Of a stretch of DNA of 17,420 nucleotides, positions 14,007 through 17,420 are shown piece after piece. Positions within the stretch are counted from its first letter, which is position 1. Every line of letters begins with the position of its first letter. Source of the DNA: Candidatus Hydrogenedentota bacterium (lineage in GTDB: Bacteria > Hydrogenedentota > Hydrogenedentia > Hydrogenedentiales > CAITNO01); contig CAIXUF010000515.1 in the NCBI GenBank assembly GCA_903922535.1, positions 1 through 17,420 on the forward strand. The letters are read 5' to 3'. Under the pieces are notes generated by a model. That model saw nothing but the letters and a program-made list of their open reading frames with translations, made no database searches and was not told where the DNA came from. Made by a program: the position numbers and the translations under genes.

Positions 14007-15104
14007 CTATTGCTGCGGCTTCCACAGGTCGATGGGAACGCGGACGCCCTCTGGATGGAACGGCAGGGAGACCTTGCGGCCTGTGCCCGCGGAATGGTAG
14101 CCCGCGTAAAGGGCCTCCAACACGGTGCGCCCATCCTCGCCCGTCGCCTGCAGCTGCTCCGCACCCCGGACGCACCGCGCAAAATGGTGCATTTCCTGCG
14201 GGAATCCGTAGTTCCAGAGTTCCTCGAAGACCGGATAGGTCCACCCCTTTGTCGTCGGGGCCTTCTCCACGGCGTAACCGTAGCCGTTTTCGCTGTAGGT
14301 GGGAAGCGCGTTGCCCATGTGCAGGTCGGCGTAAGTCAGCCCCTCATCGCCGTGAATCTCGATGCGGTCCTGCATGCCGCCGCGGCGCGCCCAACTGTTT
14401 TCGACCAGGCCCGTAGCTCCGTTCGCAAACTCAATGACGCAGATGACATCGTCCTCGCCGCGGGTCTTGTCCCCGTGCACATGCGTGGCCATCTGGCAGT
14501 ACACGCTCTTGATGGCCGGACGCCCGAGAAACCAGTGGCAGAAGGCGATGCTGTGGCACCCCATGTCCATGAACACCCCGCCGCCGGACCGCTCCACGTC
14601 CCAGAACCATTCCGCATGGGGGCCGAAATGCTTCTCGCTCTGCTTGACGAGATAGACCTTTCCAAAAGCCCCCTGGTCAGCCATTTCCTTGGCCTTGACG
14701 TACTTCGGCGTGAAGAACAGTTCCTCGGCGTACATCAGCAGCACACCCCGCTGTTTGCACGTTTCAATCATGAGGTCCGCCTCGTCCAGCGTCATGCACA
14801 GCGGCTTCTCGCAAACCACATGCTTGCCCGCGTTGGCGATGTCCACCGTCATCTGCGCGTGAAGATAATTGGGAGCCGTGATTGTGACCATCTCGATGTC
14901 GGGTTCGCGGAGCATCTCGCGGTAGTCGGTAAACACGCGGGGAATGCCATAGCGTTCGGCCAGGCGGGCCGCATGGCCCGGCGTGGGCGAGGCGATGGCT
15001 ACCACCTCCGCCGCCTCGGGCATGATGCGGAACGATTCCGCATGAATGTCCGCCTCAAACCCGGACCCGATGATCCCCACCTTGACACGTTCTGCTGCGG
15101 CCAT
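14007..15104 (-). CDS. Gfo/Idh/MocA family NAD(P)-dependent oxidoreductase
   Basis: A 365-residue cytoplasmic sugar or inositol dehydrogenase-like enzyme. It has the N-terminal Rossmann motif VKVGIIGSGFEADIHAESF (~7-25), the signature VVCEKPLCMTLDEAD with E99-K100-P101, and the C-terminal catalytic block SGGGVFMDMGCHSIAFCHWF (173-192) with D180 and H184. Family members oxidise or reduce sugars, sugar acids and inositols with NAD(P). The start at ATG 15104 follows GAGAGGGAG at good spacing. The short N-terminus before the Rossmann strand argues against a Tat-exported form. It stands alone on its strand with a MITE-like element after it. It could act on a product of the secreted enzymes, but the genes are on the opposite strand and the link is inference. 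Substrate not predictable. Confidence 0.9.
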   Translation of the reverse strand: MAAAERVKVGIIGSGFEADIHAESFRIMPEAAEVVAIASPTPGHAARLAERYGIPRVFTDYREMLREPDIEMVTITAPNYLHAQMTVDIANAGKHVVCEKPLCMTLDEADLMIETCKQRGVLLMYAEELFFTPKYVKAKEMADQGAFGKVYLVKQSEKHFGPHAEWFWDVERSGGGVFMDMGCHSIAFCHWFLGRPAIKSVYCQMATHVHGDKTRGEDDVICVIEFANGATGLVENSWARRGGMQDRIEIHGDEGLTYADLHMGNALPTYSENGYGYAVEKAPTTKGWTYPVFEELWNYGFPQEMHHFARCVRGAEQLQATGEDGRTVLEALYAGYHSAGTGRKVSLPFHPEGVRVPIDLWKPQQ

Positions 15105-15199
15105 GGGCTACTCCCTCTCAATGTGTCTATTAAAAAGACGTCAGCTCGGGTATCGGAAATTAACCCGGAATCACGGGTGGATGCTACCGGAATGCCCTC

Positions 15200-15397
15200 T
15201 TATTTTGCGTTCTTGCGGGGAATAGTCCGAGGTTTGGGGGGCATGGCCGTTTCCGGTGCCGGTTGCGCCATGCGTTCCGGGTGTTTCTTCTCGTTCTCCC
15301 GCATGCGCTGAAATATCTTGTGAATGTCGTAGTCCATCTCCCGCGCAGACTCGTCTTTCATGCGGTGGACTTCACGCAAAATTGGGTCGCCATGCAT
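15200..15397 (-). CDS. Small putative antitoxin partner of the PIN toxin
   Basis: A 65-residue, strongly charged protein beginning MHGDPILREVHRMKDESA and continuing EMDYDIHKIFQRMRENEKK, then a Pro/Ala/Lys-rich tail. The pattern DPI-x-EV-x(5-7)-...YD-x-x-x-I-x-x-x-x-R-x-x-E is familiar from short proteins encoded next to PIN-domain genes in many bacteria. It has no recognisable DNA-binding fold by eye. It starts three bases after the PIN gene's stop, with the GGAGAG ribosome binding site embedded in the last codons of that gene, so it is translationally linked. The order is toxin first, antitoxin second, opposite to classical vapBC. The antitoxin role is inferred from context. Confidence 0.65.
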   Translation of the reverse strand: MHGDPILREVHRMKDESAREMDYDIHKIFQRMRENEKKHPERMAQPAPETAMPPKPRTIPRKNAK

Positions 15398-15400
15398 TTG

Positions 15401-15877
15401 TTACTCTCCAAGCAGTTCCTCAGGCGTGCATACCTGGGGAGTGAACCACCCTTGTTTCTCATTCAGGTTCCGCAATTCCTGCAGGACAAAGGCGTTTGCC
15501 AGATGTTTGAAATTCCACGTGCATAAGAATTGTATCCGGTAGACGCTGGCAAACGCCAAATGGATCGCGTCATCCGGGTTTGTGGCGGGCACAATATGCT
15601 TCTTGAGATACAGATCCGTCACCAGCAGCACCTCGGGCGTGCTGGGAAGCATGGAGAACTGGCCAAGAAACTCGATGCGTTTCCCCGCGGCAACGGGATC
15701 TCCGCGTTTGGCCTCGTCAAGAACTGCATCCGAGACAAACACGGTGAAACGCGTGTGATCGCGGCGCCACCAGGCGCGGGTAGTCTCTTGCCTTCCCTTT
15801 GCCACCGTATCGCGCGAAGGGACGCCGAACAAGTAGCTGGGTATCGTGGTCTCCATATATAGCATTGGCTTGTCCAT
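15401..15877 (-). CDS. PIN-domain ribonuclease, VapC-like toxin
   Basis: A 158-residue PIN domain protein. The first acidic position appears as the variant YMETTIPSYL (E9-T10-T11) rather than the usual Asp, followed by GVPSRDTVAKGRQETTRAWW. Other conserved positions are VSDAVLDEAKRGDP (E55), PATNPDDAIHLAFAS (D102/D103) and CTWNFKHLANAF (N122). The C-terminal TPEELLG is shared by many members of this subfamily. Such proteins are Mg2+-dependent endoribonucleases that cleave tRNA or rRNA when not bound by their antitoxin. The start at ATG 15877 has only a weak ribosome binding site. A small partner gene follows after three bases. The motif I change to Glu is normal for this subgroup as I know it, so activity is likely but unproven. 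Confidence 0.82.
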   Translation of the reverse strand: MDKPMLYMETTIPSYLFGVPSRDTVAKGRQETTRAWWRRDHTRFTVFVSDAVLDEAKRGDPVAAGKRIEFLGQFSMLPSTPEVLLVTDLYLKKHIVPATNPDDAIHLAFASVYRIQFLCTWNFKHLANAFVLQELRNLNEKQGWFTPQVCTPEELLGE

Positions 15878-15993
15878 GTCCGGGTTTCATCATCTACGAA
15901 TACTGCGGAACGAATCAAATCATTGACATCGCCGCAACGACACTACCGGGAATGGGGCTGTTGGCAGATATCGGTGCCCTGGTCAACAAGGCA

Positions 15994-16024
15994 CCCCCGG
16001 CCGGTCTTTCGACCGGGCCGGGGG
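15994..16024 (-). terminator. Very GC-rich hairpin downstream of the hsp20 pair
   Basis: CCCCCGGCCGGTC and GACCGGGCCGGGGG pair with one bulged base around a 4-base loop, giving a 13-bp stem. It lies about 34 bases beyond the stop of the second hsp20 gene and ends that transcript's region. There is no clear U tract (TGCCTTGTT follows), so it could be an imperfect terminator or an RNA 3'-end stabiliser. Confidence 0.5.
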
Positions 16025-16057
16025 GTTGGGTGGGGAAGGACGGGTATGTCAGCGCTG

Positions 16058-16444
16058 TCAGGCTATGTTGACAGCGATCTTGCGGGGCTCCTTTTCGGCC
16101 ACCTTGGGCAGGTGAATGGTCAGCACGCCGTATTTGATCTCGGCGCGGATCTTCTCCTGGTCCACCACTTCGCTGAGCTGGAACTGCCGGAAATAGGGCA
16201 GCAGCCGGAACTCCTGCAGGGTCAGGTCCTCGGTGCGTCCCGCGGCGGGCCTGGCCTTTATGGTCAGGATGTTCTTTTCCACACCCACGTCCACGGTTCC
16301 GGTTTCCACGCCCGGTAGGTCGGCCACGACCACCAGCGCGTCGTTCGTCTCGAAGATATCCACCGCCGGGGTCAGTGTCCGCGACTCTTCGCGGGTGTCC
16401 GGCACGTTCGTTTCCGCCTTTGCGGGCATCGTTGTCTCTTTCAT
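16058..16444 (-). CDS. hsp20: Small heat-shock protein, Hsp20/alpha-crystallin family (second of pair)
   Basis: A 128-residue ATP-independent chaperone that binds unfolding proteins in the cytoplasm. After a short flexible N-terminus (MKETTMPAKAETNVPDTREE) the alpha-crystallin domain begins at TPAVDIFETNDALVVVADLP and runs through EKIRAEIKYGVLTIHLPK. The C-terminal IAVNIA includes an I-x-V motif used in oligomer assembly. I prefer ATG 16444 over the GTG at 16453, because AGGAGG lies eight bases upstream of it. The gene starts about 50 bases after the upstream hsp20 stop with no promoter seen between them, so both likely share the upstream sigma54 promoter. The N-terminal arm is much shorter than that of its neighbour. 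Confidence 0.9.
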   Translation of the reverse strand: MKETTMPAKAETNVPDTREESRTLTPAVDIFETNDALVVVADLPGVETGTVDVGVEKNILTIKARPAAGRTEDLTLQEFRLLPYFRQFQLSEVVDQEKIRAEIKYGVLTIHLPKVAEKEPRKIAVNIA

Positions 16445-16495
16445 TTCAGCCACCTCCTCAAGGGTTGGTTGTTCTTGATGTTTCCACAGTAATGA

Positions 16496-16957
16496 CTAGG
16501 CGACGCTTACGGTGATCTGCTTGGGCTTCGCGGCCGCGTGCTTGGGCAGCGTCAGCATCAGCACGCCGTTCTTGTAGTCGGCCTTCACATTGTCCCCGTC
16601 AACCTCGGTCGGCAGGGTCAGCATGCGGGTGAAAGCGCCCGCGCCCCGCTCGTTGCGGTGAAACGACTCGGGCTTGACGTCCGGGTTGATGGCCGTCTTC
16701 GTGCCCGCGATGCGGAGCTGGTCGCGCAGCACCGACACCTCAATGCTTTCCGGGTCAACACCGGGCACAAGCGCCTCGACGTGAAAGCCGTCCTTGTCTT
16801 CGGCAAGGTTGATCAGCGGGTATACCCGCGATGCCGCACCCGGGAACAGCGCGCGCCCGAACACGCGGCGGACCGGGTCGTACTGGTCAAACACACGCTC
16901 CATTTCTCGGCGGACGGCTTCCAGGTTTTGGAAGGGATCCCAATAGACGGTTGCCAT
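16496..16957 (-). CDS. hsp20: Small heat-shock protein, Hsp20/alpha-crystallin family (first of pair)
   Basis: A 153-residue Hsp20 chaperone. The N-terminal arm (MATVYWDPFQNLEAVRREME) is typical of the family. The alpha-crystallin domain spans ~45-145 (YPLINLAEDKDGFHVEALVP, then NVKADYKNGVLMLTLPKH), and the tail QITVSVA holds an I-x-V motif. ATG 16957 follows AAGGAG at eight bases. It is the promoter-proximal gene of the pair and lies about 87 bases from the predicted sigma54 start site. Together the two paralogues could form hetero-oligomers, as do other bacterial Hsp20 pairs, but nothing here shows that directly. Confidence 0.93.
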   Translation of the reverse strand: MATVYWDPFQNLEAVRREMERVFDQYDPVRRVFGRALFPGAASRVYPLINLAEDKDGFHVEALVPGVDPESIEVSVLRDQLRIAGTKTAINPDVKPESFHRNERGAGAFTRMLTLPTEVDGDNVKADYKNGVLMLTLPKHAAAKPKQITVSVA

Positions 16958-16988
16958 GATACGTTCTCCTTTTCTTTCTCGTTTCCTG

Positions 16989-17041
16989 CCCCGTGTCGCG
17001 CCGGGGTTGTTTCAGATTTCATCCGCCGGGCTACTGGCCCG
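16989..17041 (-). promoter_or_regulatory. 5' leader of the hsp20 operon with two hairpins
   Basis: Two short GC stems lie between the predicted transcription start and the ATG: CGGGC-(5)-GCCCG at 17027-17041 and CCCCG-(8)-CGGGG at 16989-17006. They precede the AAGGAG ribosome binding site. A heat-sensitive RNA structure is conceivable, as in ROSE-type leaders, but neither stem directly covers the ribosome binding site. Confidence 0.35.
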
Positions 17042-17054
17042 ACAGTTGGGAGGA

Positions 17055-17070
17055 AGCAAAGGCCGTGCCA
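17055..17070 (-). promoter_or_regulatory. Sigma54 (RpoN) promoter of the hsp20 operon
   Basis: On the minus strand TGGCACGGCCTTTGCT matches the sigma54 consensus TGGCACG-N4-TTGC(A/T) at every fixed position, with exact -24/-12 spacing. The transcription start would fall near 17044. No heat-shock sigma32 or CIRCE motif was seen upstream of this operon. No other match to this consensus was noticed in the window. Confidence 0.82.
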
Positions 17071-17122
17071 AAGAGGGGGGAAGACCGCGCCAAAAGCACA
17101 AGATGTTGCAAATAAATGACTT

Positions 17123-17147
17123 GCGTTAATTGCCGATGCAATTACGC
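17123..17147. promoter_or_regulatory. Palindromic activator-type site upstream of the hsp20 sigma54 promoter
   Basis: A perfect inverted repeat TAATTGC-CGAT-GCAATTA at 17127-17144, flanked by further matching GCG/CGC bases with one extra T, gives a roughly 25-base dyad. Its centre is about 90 bases upstream of the predicted start site, the normal position for a bacterial enhancer-binding protein that activates sigma54. Additional TTGC half-sites are nearby at about 17106-17109 and 17121-17124. The protein that binds is not encoded in this window. Confidence 0.55.
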
Positions 17148-17332
17148 CTTTGCGAGAAAGGGGAGCAGCACCGGATACACCGTCACAGAACGAAGCGGGT
17201 GTTTCACTATGAAGCAGAAAAGAGGACGGTGGGGACCTGAAAGGACACAAAGGACAAGGCACGGGGGAATCTATTCTTGTCCGGTCTCCTTGTTGGGGTC
17301 AGGCCCAGGGCAATCGCATTAAAATCCGACCG
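17148..17332. other. Non-coding stretch with short repeats
   Basis: I see no gene here. There is a direct repeat of AAAGGACA around 17238-17254 and a GGGGTCAGG motif at about 17295. The composition is less GC-rich than in the neighbouring coding regions. It may be the degraded end of a mobile element, but nothing decisive is present. Confidence 0.3.
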
Positions 17333-17420
17333 TCATATCGCTGCCAAGATTTCGAGCAGATAGTCGTTACTCCATGCGGCCATCATTCTTTTTGCCTTTA
17401 CGCCTTCCTTCCTTGATTTG
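17333..17420 (-). CDS. Possible C-terminal fragment of an unrecognised protein
   Basis: An open minus-strand frame enters from the window edge and stops at 17333. It encodes KSRKEGVKAKRMMAAW, then SNDYLLEILAAI and a stop. The frame is uninterrupted but only about 28 codons, with lower GC in third positions than its neighbours. It is consistent with the end of a basic protein such as a transposase or DNA-binding protein, but I do not recognise it. Confidence 0.25.
   Translation of the reverse strand, partial: KSRKEGVKAKRMMAAWSNDYLLEILAAI

Noticed and set aside
13983..15311. 442-codon open frame on the plus strand
   Set aside because: Antisense shadow of the Gfo/Idh/MocA gene and runs through the intergenic gap beyond it; no motifs.
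17116..17322. 68-codon plus-strand open frame
   Set aside because: It spans the palindromic activator-type site and non-coding sequence, and has no ribosome binding site or recognisable pattern.
1..17420. CRISPR array, tRNA or rRNA genes
   Set aside because: No regularly spaced repeats, and no tRNA- or rRNA-like sequences were seen on either strand.

Overview
This is a gene-dense stretch of a high-GC bacterial chromosome. The prepilin-like protein, with its long FTLIELLTVIAIIAILAG signal, the secreted glycosidase-like proteins, the Gfo/Idh/MocA oxidoreductase and the PIN/partner module are a combination typical of Planctomycetes/Hydrogenedentes/Lentisphaerae-type environmental bacteria. That placement is an inference from gene content and is not proven by the window. 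No rRNA, tRNA, CRISPR array or complete insertion sequence was seen.

Layout. (1) 1-2471, surface polysaccharide genes: the C-terminus of an NAD-dependent CDP-paratose-2-epimerase-like sugar epimerase overlaps a family 2 glycosyltransferase (+). Facing them on the minus strand are a left-handed beta-helix acyltransferase and a HAD hydrolase, joined by an ATGA overlap. (2) 2487-3594: a type II/IV prepilin-like secreted protein (-) with its own sigma70-like promoter, a strong terminator and a canonical EF-hand loop. (3) 3731-10967: three consecutive plus-strand genes for signal-peptide-bearing proteins that look like carbohydrate-active enzymes (a six-hairpin (alpha/alpha) glycosidase-like protein, a large TIM-barrel plus amidotransferase-like protein, and a GH101/DUF5696-like barrel protein). 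This is the most likely undescribed functional unit here. (4) 11116-13724 (-): a renalase-like FAD oxidoreductase coupled by ATGA overlap to a glycerol-3-phosphate dehydrogenase (glpD). (5) 14007-15104 (-): a Gfo/Idh/MocA dehydrogenase. (6) 15200-15877 (-): a PIN-domain toxin followed by a short putative antitoxin, the reverse of the usual vapBC order. (7) 16058-16957 (-): two tandem Hsp20 small heat-shock proteins behind a sigma54 promoter that matches consensus very well, with a palindromic activator-like site upstream. (8) 16958-17420: mostly regulatory sequence, ending in a possible gene fragment that runs off the window.

Three large imperfect palindromes sit in intergenic gaps (about 5751-5835, 10990-11087 and 13893-13977). 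Each has a different sequence, and they look like REP/MITE-type non-coding elements. One lies between convergent genes and may double as a bidirectional terminator.

Working model: surface glycans are built by block 1, and secreted block 3 acts on an external glycan in or beyond the periplasm. The Gfo/Idh/MocA enzyme could take part in oxidising released sugars. The hsp20 pair is a separate stress unit under sigma54 control.
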